A DNA stretch of 38,649 nucleotides from Verrucomicrobia bacterium UBA1211 (GTDB lineage Bacteria > Verrucomicrobiota > Kiritimatiellia > RFP12 > UBA1067), in NCBI GenBank assembly GCA_002309585.1, contig DBXN01000028.1, positions 1 to 38,649 of the forward strand, read 5' to 3'. The position numbers and the translations under genes were made by a program. The notes beneath the pieces were generated by a model that ran no database searches, was not told the DNA's origin, and saw only the letters and a list, made by a program, of their open reading frames with translations. Below are positions 21,940 through 30,278 of the stretch, one piece after another (position 1 is the first letter of the stretch; the number at the start of each line of letters is the position of its first letter).

Positions 21940-23340
21940 ATGAAACCCTTTATCCATGACGATTTTCTGCTTCCGAACGAAGCCGCCCGTACCCTTTACC
22001 ACACCTACGCGGAACCGATGCCCATCATCGACTACCACTGCCATCTGCCGCCGCAGGAGATCGCGGAGGATAAGCGGTGGGCGAACATGACGCAGGTTTG
22101 GCTGGGCGGCGACCACTACAAATGGCGGACCATGCGTTCCAACGGGATTGACGAGCGGTTCATCACCGGCGACGCGCCGGACCGCGAGAAGTTCGACAAG
22201 TTCGCCGAGACGATGCCCTATCTGCTGCGGAACCCGATGTATGATTGGTCCCATCTGGAACTGGCGCGGTATTTCGGTATCACCGATCTGCTTTCGCCCG
22301 CGACGGCGGACGCCATTTGGGAGAAGACCCGTGCCGCGTTGGCCGAACCCGGATTCAGCGCGCGCGGCTTCATGACCCGGAGCCGTGTGGAACTAGTCTG
22401 TACGACAGACGATCCCGCCGATGACCTCCATTTCCATGATGCGATCCGGGCATCCGGTTTCGCGACGCGCGTCCTGCCCGCCTGGCGGCCCGACAAGGCG
22501 CTCGCGCTGGACCGGCCCGCGTTCTGGAATGCGTGGCTGGACCGCCTTTCCGCCGCCGCCGGAATGCCGGTTCAGACGTGGGACGACCTGCTCGCGGCGC
22601 TCCAAAAACGCCATGATTTCTTCAACGCCCACGGTTGCCGGCTCTCGGACTATGGGCTGGAGACGGTCTATCAGGTTCCCTACACCGAGGCCGGAGTGCG
22701 GGCGATCTTCCGGAAGGTCCGTGACGGCGGCACCGCGACCGGCGAGGAGATCGACCAGTTCCGTTCCGCTCTTCTCTTCGAGGGCATCGCGATGGATGCC
22801 CGCAGCGACTGGACCGCCCAGATCCATTACGGTGCCCAACGGAACAACAACACCAAGATGTTCCAGCGGCTGGGACCCGATACCGGGTTCGACAGCATCG
22901 GCGACTGGCCCGCCGCCGCCCCGATGGCGCGGCTTTTCGACCGGCTTGAGCTGGCCGACGCGTTGCCCCGGACCATTATCTATACCCTCAATCCGCGCGA
23001 CAACGAGATGATCGGTACGATGCTCGGCAACTTCCAGCGCGGACCGGAGGCGGGCCGGATGCAGTTCGGCAGCGGTTGGTGGTTCAATGACCAGAAGGAT
23101 GGGATGGCACGGCAGATCGAGGCGCTCTCGCAATTGGGGCTTCTGAGCCGGTTCGTCGGGATGCTCACCGACAGTCGCTCCTTCCTGAGCTACACCCGCC
23201 ACGAATACTTCCGCCGGATTCTCTGCGCCATCCTCGGAACCGACATTGAGGCGGGCCGGATCCCGGATGACATCCCGTGGGTCGGGGAGATCGTCAAAGA
23301 CATCAGTTACCGCAACGCCGTCCGCTACTTCGGATTCTAG
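21940..23340 (+). CDS. uxaC: Uronate isomerase
   Basis: A 466-residue enzyme of the UxaC family (amidohydrolase fold), which interconverts D-glucuronate with D-fructuronate and D-galacturonate with D-tagaturonate. The metal site begins at YHCHLP (H33, H35); other hallmarks are the RTMRSNGIDERFITG segment near 64-78, CTTDDPADDL, HYGAQRNNNTKMF, and the closing WVGEIVKDISYRNAVRYF. Length matches the family (about 470). It follows the LarA-like gene by six bases, so the two are expected to form one operon for uronic acid breakdown from pectin or glucuronoxylan. No UxaA/UxaB or UxuA/UxuB is in view. It ends 14 bases before the convergent radical SAM gene. Confidence 0.96.
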   Translation: MKPFIHDDFLLPNEAARTLYHTYAEPMPIIDYHCHLPPQEIAEDKRWANMTQVWLGGDHYKWRTMRSNGIDERFITGDAPDREKFDKFAETMPYLLRNPMYDWSHLELARYFGITDLLSPATADAIWEKTRAALAEPGFSARGFMTRSRVELVCTTDDPADDLHFHDAIRASGFATRVLPAWRPDKALALDRPAFWNAWLDRLSAAAGMPVQTWDDLLAALQKRHDFFNAHGCRLSDYGLETVYQVPYTEAGVRAIFRKVRDGGTATGEEIDQFRSALLFEGIAMDARSDWTAQIHYGAQRNNNTKMFQRLGPDTGFDSIGDWPAAAPMARLFDRLELADALPRTIIYTLNPRDNEMIGTMLGNFQRGPEAGRMQFGSGWWFNDQKDGMARQIEALSQLGLLSRFVGMLTDSRSFLSYTRHEYFRRILCAILGTDIEAGRIPDDIPWVGEIVKDISYRNAVRYFGF

Positions 23341-23354
23341 CCGCGCGGCCGCCG

Positions 23355-24350
23355 TTAGATGGGGGTCTTGCGCGGTGCGCCCGGGATGTCCGCCACGAAA
23401 CGGGGCATCGCCAAGCCGCCCAGCCGGATTACCAATTCCCGCTCGAGGGCTTTCGCCGCACGGAGCGGGACCCGATAGGGGGCGATACCGGATACGGGAT
23501 CGCAGAGGAAGACGTAGTAGGGCCGGACCCGGTTCCGCTGAAGTCCCGCGCAGAGGTCGAACAGCGCCTCGACCGTGTCGTTGACCCCTTTAAGCAGGAC
23601 GGATTGGTTGGAGACGGGTATACCCGCCTCGACCAGCCGTGCGCAGGCCGCGCACGCTTCCGGCGTCAACTCGCGGACATGGTTGAACTGGGTGTTGATC
23701 CAGACCTTCTTGAACTTGCCTAAGGCGGTCGCGAGTCTTGGCGTGATACGCATCGGAAGGGTCGAGAGAACGCGTGTCCCGATCCGGACCGCGTCGATCT
23801 GCGGCAGCGCGGCGAAGGCGCGGACGATGGCGAGGAGTTTCGCGTCGGAAAGCAACAGGGGGTCTCCGCCGGAGATCAGGATTTCTCGCACACGGGGATG
23901 GGCGGAGACCCATTCGATAGCCGTGCGGAGTTGTTCGGGCGTCCGGATGACCTCCGCCTGGGCGAGGAGCCCTTTCCGGGTACAGTGGCGGCAACGCATG
24001 GCGCAAGCCGCGCTGGCCATCACCAGCACGCGGTCGGGGAAGCGTTGCTTGAGTCCGAAACAGCAGGCGGCCCCGCCTGTCTCGGAAAAGGGGTCGGGTC
24101 CGATGCCGGGTTCCTCCCGCAGCTCATCGGGATGTGGCAACATCTGGCGGTTGATCGGGTCTTCCGGCGAGCAGGGGGTCAGCTGGGCGGCGGCATAGGG
24201 GGTCAGGAAAACCGGATAGCGCCGTTGAACCGCGTCAATCCGCTGGAAGTCCAAGCCGAATAGGACGCAGAAGTCGCGGTCGAGGGAACGGATTGCATGA
24301 CGGATCTGCCACCGCCAATCGTGCCATGTTTTGTCATTGTTCGGATGCAT
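23355..24350 (-). CDS. KamA-family radical SAM aminomutase, EpmB-like
   Basis: A 331-residue radical SAM enzyme of the lysine 2,3-aminomutase family. The [4Fe-4S] cluster motif is C116-x3-C120-x2-C123 (CAMRCRHC), followed by LISGGDPLLL and NTQFNH. The PLP-binding lysine is probably K328 in the extreme C-terminal PGAPRKTPI. The length is close to EpmB (about 340), which isomerises lysine for elongation factor P modification, and is shorter than catabolic KamA (over 400); neither EF-P nor EpmA is nearby, so the role is inferred. ATG at 24350 was chosen (AGGA five bases upstream); an ATG directly before is possible. The start overlaps the stop of the upstream CPBP gene, implying coupled translation. 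Confidence 0.87.
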   Translation of the reverse strand: MHPNNDKTWHDWRWQIRHAIRSLDRDFCVLFGLDFQRIDAVQRRYPVFLTPYAAAQLTPCSPEDPINRQMLPHPDELREEPGIGPDPFSETGGAACCFGLKQRFPDRVLVMASAACAMRCRHCTRKGLLAQAEVIRTPEQLRTAIEWVSAHPRVREILISGGDPLLLSDAKLLAIVRAFAALPQIDAVRIGTRVLSTLPMRITPRLATALGKFKKVWINTQFNHVRELTPEACAACARLVEAGIPVSNQSVLLKGVNDTVEALFDLCAGLQRNRVRPYYVFLCDPVSGIAPYRVPLRAAKALERELVIRLGGLAMPRFVADIPGAPRKTPI

Positions 24351-25162
24351 CATGTTCCTGTCGTTTGAAACTCCAGCCAAATCAGAAGATTCATGCCGTT
24401 GAAGATGATGTGCATGACGATCGGGGTGATGAGTGAGCCGGTCGCCAGATAACCCGCGCAAAGGAGGATGCTGAAGAGCAGGAGCGGCAGAAAGGTGGTC
24501 GCCTGCATGTGGACCAGCGCGAAGGCGGTTCCGCAGAGCAACGCCGCGCTCCATCCCTTCGGGCGGTTTCCCAGCAGGGCGGGAAAGAGGAGTCCGCGGA
24601 AGAGCATCTCTTCATAGACGGGTGCGAGGATGACGGTGGAGCAGATGAGTGTGGCTTTGGCCCAGAGCGGAATGGCGGGGTCCTTGAGGTGACCGAAAAT
24701 CGCCTGCATCGGCTGTTCGAGACCGAGGCGCGTTGCGAGCGAGGTCATGCAGTAGGAGAGGAAAAGGACGGGTGGGATCGCCGCCAATCCGTATTGGAAT
24801 CCGAGCCGCACGGCGCGGGGAATCGGGGCACGCCTGAATCCAAAAAAACGTATTCCGCCGAGGTGGGTACGGACCAGCAGGAAGGCGATGACCGCGACAA
24901 TCAGGGCGGCGTAGATCAAGGGATCTGAGACCAGTTGCGGGACGGTCGGCTCTTTTTCCTGTTCGCCCGAGAGCAGGGCGGGCAGGAGGGTGATCCCGAC
25001 CACGCATCCCACGATCCAGGCGTTGTCCAATGTCCGATACGAACGGATCGGGGCAAGCCCTTCGGTGAAGAGGGGTGGGGTCAGCCGGAGGAACCAGCGT
25101 GCCGCGTACCAGAGGGCCAGCATGACTCCGGCGAAGAAGAGGATGATGATGGAATGCGTCAC
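24350..25162 (-). CDS. CPBP-family intramembrane metalloprotease
   Basis: A 270-residue, highly hydrophobic protein with about eight predicted membrane helices. It has the three motifs of the CPBP (CAAX protease/bacteriocin-processing, Abi) family: EEMLFRG at 184-190 with E184 and E185, ALVHM with H218, and HIIFNGMN with H251 and N255, which together form the intramembrane metal site. Bacterial members have varied or unknown roles, including immunity to self-made peptides and processing of membrane proteins. Its stop overlaps the radical SAM start, and a YrbL-like gene lies 21 bases upstream, giving a three-gene unit. No peptide precursor gene was found next to it. Confidence 0.9.
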   Translation of the reverse strand: MTHSIIILFFAGVMLALWYAARWFLRLTPPLFTEGLAPIRSYRTLDNAWIVGCVVGITLLPALLSGEQEKEPTVPQLVSDPLIYAALIVAVIAFLLVRTHLGGIRFFGFRRAPIPRAVRLGFQYGLAAIPPVLFLSYCMTSLATRLGLEQPMQAIFGHLKDPAIPLWAKATLICSTVILAPVYEEMLFRGLLFPALLGNRPKGWSAALLCGTAFALVHMQATTFLPLLLFSILLCAGYLATGSLITPIVMHIIFNGMNLLIWLEFQTTGT

Positions 25163-25183
25163 GACGGCGATCCTTCAAGGGGG

Positions 25184-25903
25184 TTAATCCGACCCGGTCA
25201 CGTCGGACGGGAGAAACGCGGCCAGCGCGGCCAGATAACGGGCACTCCTCCGGTGGACCTTCCGGCGGATGTAAAACGGCAGGGAGGTGATCAGCGGCAG
25301 ATAGGTGCGTCCGCCCGGTTCAAAATCGACGATCCGTAACCGGAAGGTGCCGTCGGGTTGCCATTGGACCATGATGTTCGGCGGATCGTAGAATTTGACG
25401 GCGTGGCGTTCCAGCTCCGCACAGAGGTCGGCGAGCGCGCGGTAGAGGGTCTGTTGCAAAACGGGATCTTCGGTCGCGCGGATTTCCGCCTTGACGCGGC
25501 GCATCGGGGAACCGTCCGCGTTCACCAACAGGTCCTCCGCCAGTCCCCATCCCCGGTCGGGAAGACGGATCCGTTCGACCGTGTCGGGAAAGACGGCGAA
25601 GAGATGGGGCGGCAGCCGCTTCTTGAGTTTGCGGTAATAGCGCCACTCCTGGCAGGATGTGTTGAAGAACCGGCAGTGGCGGAAGAGAAGGATTTCGAGC
25701 TTCACACCGATACGGGTCTTCTTCGTGTATTCAGACGGCAATCGGTAGAACTTGACGCAGAACGGCGCGTTCGGCACCTGAAAACACTTTCTCCGGCTGC
25801 CCTCCCCGATGCAGGCCATGCCCTGCCGAAACGCCTCTTGCAACTCCTCTATGGTGAACGGTAACACGCTGTCGTCCCTGTTGGTCTCAAAACGATATTT
25901 CAT
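25184..25903 (-). CDS. YrbL-like (PhoP-regulated family) kinase-fold protein
   Basis: About 239 residues resembling the YrbL family, which has a degenerate protein-kinase fold. Visible landmarks are a glycine-loop-like GEGSRRKCFQVP, a lysine in CVKFYRLPSEY, the EWRYYRKLKKRLPPHL segment, FPDTVERI, GLAEDLL, and KFYDPPNIMV followed by RIVDFE. The last two resemble the catalytic-loop Asn and the DFG-like metal-binding Asp of kinases. The biochemical role of YrbL is not well defined; a lipid or lipopolysaccharide link is speculative. The start is uncertain: an ATG at 25903 was chosen, with a TTG ten codons upstream as an alternative; neither has a good ribosome-binding site. It is probably the first gene of the unit with the CPBP and radical SAM genes. 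Confidence 0.6.
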   Translation of the reverse strand: MKYRFETNRDDSVLPFTIEELQEAFRQGMACIGEGSRRKCFQVPNAPFCVKFYRLPSEYTKKTRIGVKLEILLFRHCRFFNTSCQEWRYYRKLKKRLPPHLFAVFPDTVERIRLPDRGWGLAEDLLVNADGSPMRRVKAEIRATEDPVLQQTLYRALADLCAELERHAVKFYDPPNIMVQWQPDGTFRLRIVDFEPGGRTYLPLITSLPFYIRRKVHRRSARYLAALAAFLPSDVTGSD

Positions 25904-26258
25904 CAGTGTGCCACATTCGCACGATAAAACCAATCTTTTATGGCACTTCGAAGTTTTTTGGCTCTTCCACGTTTTTCACCCATGACGACTGGGGGATTGG
26001 GAAACAACCCAAACAACTGGTAAAAAAACGTGAAGAGGAACGCGGGCTAACCCGTCCGCACGGACAAGAAAAGTGATTTAAAAGCCCCTCGCCCGCGTGA
26101 GCGCGGGAATGTAAATGAGGGTAACGAGGGGCGGGGGTTGTTGAGGGTTGAGGATGTCTGATGTCTGAAGTCCGAAGTCTTGTGGCTCTGAACGGCAAGT
26201 TATAGGCAAGGTTCGTCAATTGGTAGGGCGAGTCATCCCCGGCGAGCCGCCGCCGCGG
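25904..26258. other. Intergenic spacer carrying a family 2 repeat
   Basis: About 355 bases between two minus-strand genes. The right-hand 140 bases are the family 2 repeat described separately. The left-hand part is AT-richer with a TGGTAAAAAAACG tract and has no open frame that looks coding. It must contain the promoter of the YrbL-like gene, but no convincing -35/-10 pair was picked out. Confidence 0.5.
26078..26213. repeat. Structured dispersed repeat, family 2, copy 2
   Basis: The second copy of the unit at 17970. The outer stem is GCCCCTCG (26084-26091) with CGAGGGGC (26125-26132), enclosing a perfect inner stem CCCGCG-TGAG-CGCGGG (26092-26107). Compared with copy 1 both strands of the outer stem have changed while pairing is kept. 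The downstream segment GAAGTCCGAAGTCTTGTGGC is identical in both copies. Confidence 0.82.
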
Positions 26259-27779
26259 TTAATGCGTCAGGCAATAGGTGATCAGGTCGGCACCGAGCCG
26301 GAGCGCATCGGCGGTGTCATATCCGTAAGCGAGCGGATGGTCGTCGCCCTGCCAGCCCGCCGCCAAGTCGAAGGGGGAGAAGAAGATGTGCGGTTCGCCC
26401 TCGATCTCCAACGCTTCGACAAACGGCGCCGTCAGGTTGGGGTATTTCGCCCGTACTGCGAGGGTGTAGCGGACGGAGGCGAGTTTGAACGGTCCCGTCT
26501 GGAAGAGGGGATGGTCGCCCGCCAACCGTTTGAAGGATCGGCCGGGGTAGAGTTTGCCGATCTCCCGGTAGACCGCCTGCCGAAATTCCTGAAGCCCCAG
26601 CGAATTATCGATCACGAGGAATCCGCCGTCATCGAGATACCGTTTCAAGGCGGTCTGCTCGGAGGGATGGAGGGTAAAGTCGGTGATGCCGGACAGATAA
26701 AGGAAGGGGTAATCCGCCAACGGATCGCGGTCGAGACGGACGGTTTGTACCTTGTAATTGGCCTGGACGGTCAGGTTTTTGCGCATGAACCGGAGGAGGT
26801 TGTTGGCGCCGCCCGGTTCGGTGTTCCAGACGCCGCTCGTCTGGACCTGGGCGAAGACAACGGGATCCTTGTCGGAGGAGAGATCCTCCGCGCTGTAGGT
26901 CTGCGCCTGGGCGTGGGCGAGCGCGACGCGGAAATAGCCGACCGCGTAGGCGAGCAGATTCAGCCCCAGTTCGGCAGATGAGGCGGGATCGTAGAATTCC
27001 GCTTGGCGGATCAGCGTCGGGGCGGTGTTGTCCCATCCCGCGCCAAGACCGTATGGCGAGACGAATGCCGCCACGCGCGATCCGATGTACACGCCGTCCA
27101 GTACCGGCGCGACCTGCTCCTTCGACTTGGTCTTTAGGGCAACGGAGTCGGTGACGATATGGAAGACCGGGTGGTCATCCGGCAGACGGCGGATCTGTGC
27201 CTCCGGCAGGATACGCGCCAGTTCGGAGAGCGCCGATTTGTAGAAAAAGGGCGACCCGACGACCGAATCGAACCAGAGGGTTCCGCCCGCGAGCAGGTAA
27301 CGGCGCAGGGTCTCCCGTTCCTCCTGGGTGAAGTTCAGCGAACGGCCGCCTGAGAAGTAGAGAACTGGAATCTCTGCCGGGGTTGCGTTGAAACCCTTGA
27401 GCGCAGTGGTTTCGACCTTGTATTCCATGTTCATGTGGCGTGTCGCCATCCGAAGAAGGGATTGGCAGTCGGCCGGAACCATGTTCCAGTCAAAAACGCG
27501 CGTGACCGTTCCGTTCTCCCAGGTGTAGTCCAGATAGCTGCCCCAGACAACCTTTCCGATGAAGGTGGAGGGGCTGGGCGGACGCTTCTTTTCCGACCGC
27601 CGGAGCGGCGTGGCGGGCAACGGCAGGGGCGGCAGCGCCTCGCCCCCTTGGCGCATCTGCGGTTTTCCTTTCGGCGGAAGGCCGACCGGTTTGAGAAAGT
27701 CGTCTTCGGTCAGCGCGGCGGCGGTTCCGGTCCAGATGCAGACGCCGAGCAGCAGGAGGCGGGTCAGCGTGGAGTTCAT
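26259..27779 (-). CDS. Secreted protein with two tandem DUF4159 domains
   Basis: The 506-residue product has a signal peptide (MNSTLTRLLLLGVCIWTGTAAA), a proline-rich linker to about residue 72, and two copies of DUF4159 (about 73-290 and 310-505). The copies share an opening with [VF]FAQV/VVWGSY, a W.TEPG/WENGTVTR stretch, an N-terminal lipase-like FLY[LF]SG, Y(L)L[AD]GG[TF]L..D, and HPLF. DUF4159 resembles a glutamine-amidotransferase-like fold and in planctomycetes and relatives often accompanies MoxR/DUF58/von Willebrand clusters, which are not in this window. The function is unknown. The start overlaps the stop of the PA14/TPR-like gene by four bases, so the two are translationally coupled. 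Confidence 0.82.
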   Translation of the reverse strand: MNSTLTRLLLLGVCIWTGTAAALTEDDFLKPVGLPPKGKPQMRQGGEALPPLPLPATPLRRSEKKRPPSPSTFIGKVVWGSYLDYTWENGTVTRVFDWNMVPADCQSLLRMATRHMNMEYKVETTALKGFNATPAEIPVLYFSGGRSLNFTQEERETLRRYLLAGGTLWFDSVVGSPFFYKSALSELARILPEAQIRRLPDDHPVFHIVTDSVALKTKSKEQVAPVLDGVYIGSRVAAFVSPYGLGAGWDNTAPTLIRQAEFYDPASSAELGLNLLAYAVGYFRVALAHAQAQTYSAEDLSSDKDPVVFAQVQTSGVWNTEPGGANNLLRFMRKNLTVQANYKVQTVRLDRDPLADYPFLYLSGITDFTLHPSEQTALKRYLDDGGFLVIDNSLGLQEFRQAVYREIGKLYPGRSFKRLAGDHPLFQTGPFKLASVRYTLAVRAKYPNLTAPFVEALEIEGEPHIFFSPFDLAAGWQGDDHPLAYGYDTADALRLGADLITYCLTH

Positions 27780-29863
27780 GGCTCGATTCCTTTCAGTTTC
27801 CGGTTGATGCGGTCCAGCAGTTTGCCGCCCTCAAGTTCCTCTTGGGTCCACGGGGACTCTTGGCGGATCCGGTCGATCTGGCGGCGGGCCTGCAACAGCT
27901 GGCCTTGGTCGAAATAGAGGCGGGCGAGCGCCAGCCGGAGTTTCGGGGTGTAGGTTTCATCGACCTGGGCGGTGAGCGCCCGCTGCAGGCAGACGATCGC
28001 CTTTCGCGGTTGTTCGTTGCCGATCAGCGCGCGGGCCTTCAGGAGGTTGGTCTGGGGCAGGGCGCGCTGCACGGGCAGTTCCCATTCGAGCTGATCGACC
28101 TCGGGCAGGCTCTCCCGGAACCGTTTCTGTTCGAGCAGGTTCTGGATCCGGAAGAAGCGGGCGTTGGATTTGAACCAACCGCCTTTGTCGAGTTTGTCAC
28201 CTTGCAGGATGGGAACCTCGGGCGGGATTGCCGCATACAGGTTCTGGGCGGTGGCGTAGTCGTCCAGCACCAACGCGGTGTCGGCCATATAGATGTCGTA
28301 CAGGCGCGGTTCCCATGTCTGGAGATCCCCCTTCCGGATGGTCTTGAGCAGGTCGCGCGCCTCCTGCGGCCGGTTCAGGCAGAGGGTGAGCAGACCCGCG
28401 TAGTGGAGCGCCGCCACCGCCCGGCCGTGCGGAGAGGGGGAACGGGCGATGGTGGCCTTGAAGCAGCGTTCCGCCAAGGCGTAATTCTCATTCACCTGCT
28501 GCACGCCGAGGGCGAGTTTATCGAGGGCGGGGAGAAGCGCGTCATCGGGGATCGCATCCAGATGCGCGATCACCTCCTCGCCGAACGCCTCGGCTTCCCG
28601 CTCTTTCAGGAAGTGGTAAAGACCTTGGATGAGGATCGCGTAACCGGCGGGCTGGATGGCCGATTCCTTTGCCTGCCTCAACCCTTCATCAATGAGGGCG
28701 AGCGCCCGTTTCTCATCATTCTCCGATTGCCCGTATCGGGGCATGACGCAGACGGTTTGCCGGGTTTCGGACTGGGTTCCATTGCGGATGAGGGTCAGGT
28801 TGACGGTGGCGGGACCCTCGGAGAAGAAGAGGTGGCGGGCGACGCGGCCAGTTACGCAGGCGCCGTCCTGGAAGGTCCAGACACTCCGCGTGGCGGGATC
28901 CTTGTCAGGAGACTCGAAGGTGTGGTCGTAGATTCCGCCGCCCGTCAGCGAGAACATCTCGCGGTGTTCCCAGATGAACTCCGGTTGGGGATGCCCCTCC
29001 CGGTCGGTGAGCGGGCCGACCTTCGCGTAGACGGCGGGCGTGAACCGTTCGGGCGGGATGACCGTGTGGCGCGTCTCGCCGGGCAGGATCATCGCAGCAA
29101 TCTCATAATGCGCCGCACTGCTGTTCGCGTGCAGGAAGGTGATGATGTGGTTGCCGGGCGCCAGATTGGCCTTGCCGCTCTTGCTGCCGTCCAGACCTTC
29201 GGTCACGGCGTGGTTGCCGGGCCAGGCGGCGACGGGGGCGTTGTCGATCAGAAGGAACGAGGCATCGGTCGACGCGATACAGAAGGTGATCTCACCCGGT
29301 TTCGTGACGCGGAAGAAACCGTCGAAGCGGTGGAGGGCGTTGATGTTCGGGCCGAAGGGATTGTATCCCAGAAAGATCTGTTCCTCAAACCGTGCGCCCT
29401 GCGGATCGCCTTTCGCCCATGCCTGCTGGAAGGCCTCGATCGACTGGATCGCGTGGCCGTCATAGGTGCGGGCCCGGTGGAGCAGGCCCGACGAGTGGGC
29501 TTCGACCGCCGGTGGCCACTCGCCGGTTTCGGTCGGGTAGAGGTAAAGCGTCTCGCCGGGGTAGGCTTCGAAGAGGATGGAAAAACGGCTGCCGCGCCGT
29601 TCCAGCAGCCGGCAGTCGCGGGATTGTCCGTCGGCGGTGAAGAGGGAGAATCCGTGATAACGGTCATCGAGAAAGAAGGTCGTGGTGGCGGTGGCATAGG
29701 GTACGTCGCGGAACGTCTCCACGACCAGCGCCTTGCGGACGGAGGCCTGCGGGACGGACCAGCGCGGCGACTCGGCAAAGAGGGGAAGCATGCCGCACAA
29801 CAGGCCGCCGATCCCCGTAAAAACGGCGCGCGCACAACGGTTCTCCCTTCTTTCCCCGTGCAT
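27776..29863 (-). CDS. Secreted PA14-like/TPR-like protein
   Basis: About 695 residues. After an Arg-rich start and a hydrophobic segment that ends in FAES (signal peptide or anchor), there is a beta-rich region, then a PA14-like domain at about 140-265 (FFRVTKPGEITFCIASTDASFLLIDN, followed by APGNHIITFLHANSS), a PKD/CARDB-like strand region to about 380, and a helical C-terminal half (about 390-690) of tetratricopeptide-like hairpins (AERCFKATIARSPS, ARLYFDQGQLLQARRQID). The protein probably lies in the periplasm and binds partners or glycans; the function is not known. The ATG at 29863 was preferred because of AAGGA ten bases upstream; the frame extends to an ATG at 29896. It is coupled with the double DUF4159 gene. 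Confidence 0.78.
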   Translation of the reverse strand: MHGERRENRCARAVFTGIGGLLCGMLPLFAESPRWSVPQASVRKALVVETFRDVPYATATTTFFLDDRYHGFSLFTADGQSRDCRLLERRGSRFSILFEAYPGETLYLYPTETGEWPPAVEAHSSGLLHRARTYDGHAIQSIEAFQQAWAKGDPQGARFEEQIFLGYNPFGPNINALHRFDGFFRVTKPGEITFCIASTDASFLLIDNAPVAAWPGNHAVTEGLDGSKSGKANLAPGNHIITFLHANSSAAHYEIAAMILPGETRHTVIPPERFTPAVYAKVGPLTDREGHPQPEFIWEHREMFSLTGGGIYDHTFESPDKDPATRSVWTFQDGACVTGRVARHLFFSEGPATVNLTLIRNGTQSETRQTVCVMPRYGQSENDEKRALALIDEGLRQAKESAIQPAGYAILIQGLYHFLKEREAEAFGEEVIAHLDAIPDDALLPALDKLALGVQQVNENYALAERCFKATIARSPSPHGRAVAALHYAGLLTLCLNRPQEARDLLKTIRKGDLQTWEPRLYDIYMADTALVLDDYATAQNLYAAIPPEVPILQGDKLDKGGWFKSNARFFRIQNLLEQKRFRESLPEVDQLEWELPVQRALPQTNLLKARALIGNEQPRKAIVCLQRALTAQVDETYTPKLRLALARLYFDQGQLLQARRQIDRIRQESPWTQEELEGGKLLDRINRKLKGIEP

Positions 29864-30243
29864 CCCTTGTATTTCCTTCCCCATGATGCCCGTCATTGTA
29901 TCAAACCCCCTTTCCCGTGTCTATCGCGGGTTAAAGGAAGGTTAAACGGTTAACCATTTAATCTTGCCTATACGTTCAAATGGAAACAACTGGTACAACT
30001 TGTAAAAACAACTTTCTGAGGCAATTGCAAAACCTACCGTTATCGATGTGACAAGGCCGCCTCGGCCTTGCTGCAAGGGCGATGGCACCCTTGCTACATC
30101 CAATTACCGCCGTTTATATTGCCGCGCAGAGTTGTGCGCGGAAGAACGGGAGTTGTTTGTTCATGTTGTTTCCCTCCAAAAATAACCTTCCCCGTTCCCC
30201 ATCCCCCCTTTAACCTTTTCATCTTTTAACCTTCGATGCGGGT
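29864..30243. other. Divergent intergenic region with family 1 repeat copy 2
   Basis: About 380 bases between the divergent PA14-like gene and the Tat metallophosphoesterase. It contains the family 1 repeat at 30018-30099 and TTAAC-rich spacers near 29938 and 30209. No open frame that looks coding, tRNA or riboswitch was recognised. The promoter of the rightward gene lies at the right end. Confidence 0.5.
30018..30099. repeat. Nested-hairpin dispersed repeat, family 1, copy 2 (one end lost)
   Basis: Inverted relative to copy 1 at 5240. It keeps one terminus (GAGGCAATTGCAAAACCTA), the TATCGATGTG link, the hairpin CAAGGCC-gcctc-GGCCTTG, and the hairpin GCAAGGG...CCCTTGC, then diverges where the other terminus should be. 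The loops differ from copy 1 but the stems are kept. Confidence 0.78.
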
Positions 30244-30272
30244 TTGCAGGAGAAGCGGTGTTTTGGTACACT
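30244..30272 (+). promoter_or_regulatory. Predicted promoter implying a leaderless mRNA
   Basis: TTGCAG (30244-30249), a 17-base spacer and TACACT (30267-30272). The expected transcription start falls seven bases after the -10 box, on the A of the ATG at 30279. This would make the metallophosphoesterase transcript leaderless. Confidence 0.5.
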
Positions 30273-30278
30273 GGAACC

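Noticed and set aside
23342..23351. GCCGCGCGGC palindrome between convergent uxaC and radical SAM genes as a terminator
   Set aside because: It is only ten bases with no loop to speak of and no T-tract on either strand.
24351..24554. A longer N-terminus for the radical SAM protein
   Set aside because: The added residues overlap the CPBP coding region, are His/Arg/Pro-rich and do not resemble the family; the ATG at 24350 has a suitable AGGA.
27842..29953. A 700-codon plus-strand frame opposite the PA14/TPR-like gene
   Set aside because: It has no recognisable domain and a biased Gly/Arg/Val composition; the minus strand gives a signal sequence and domain structure.
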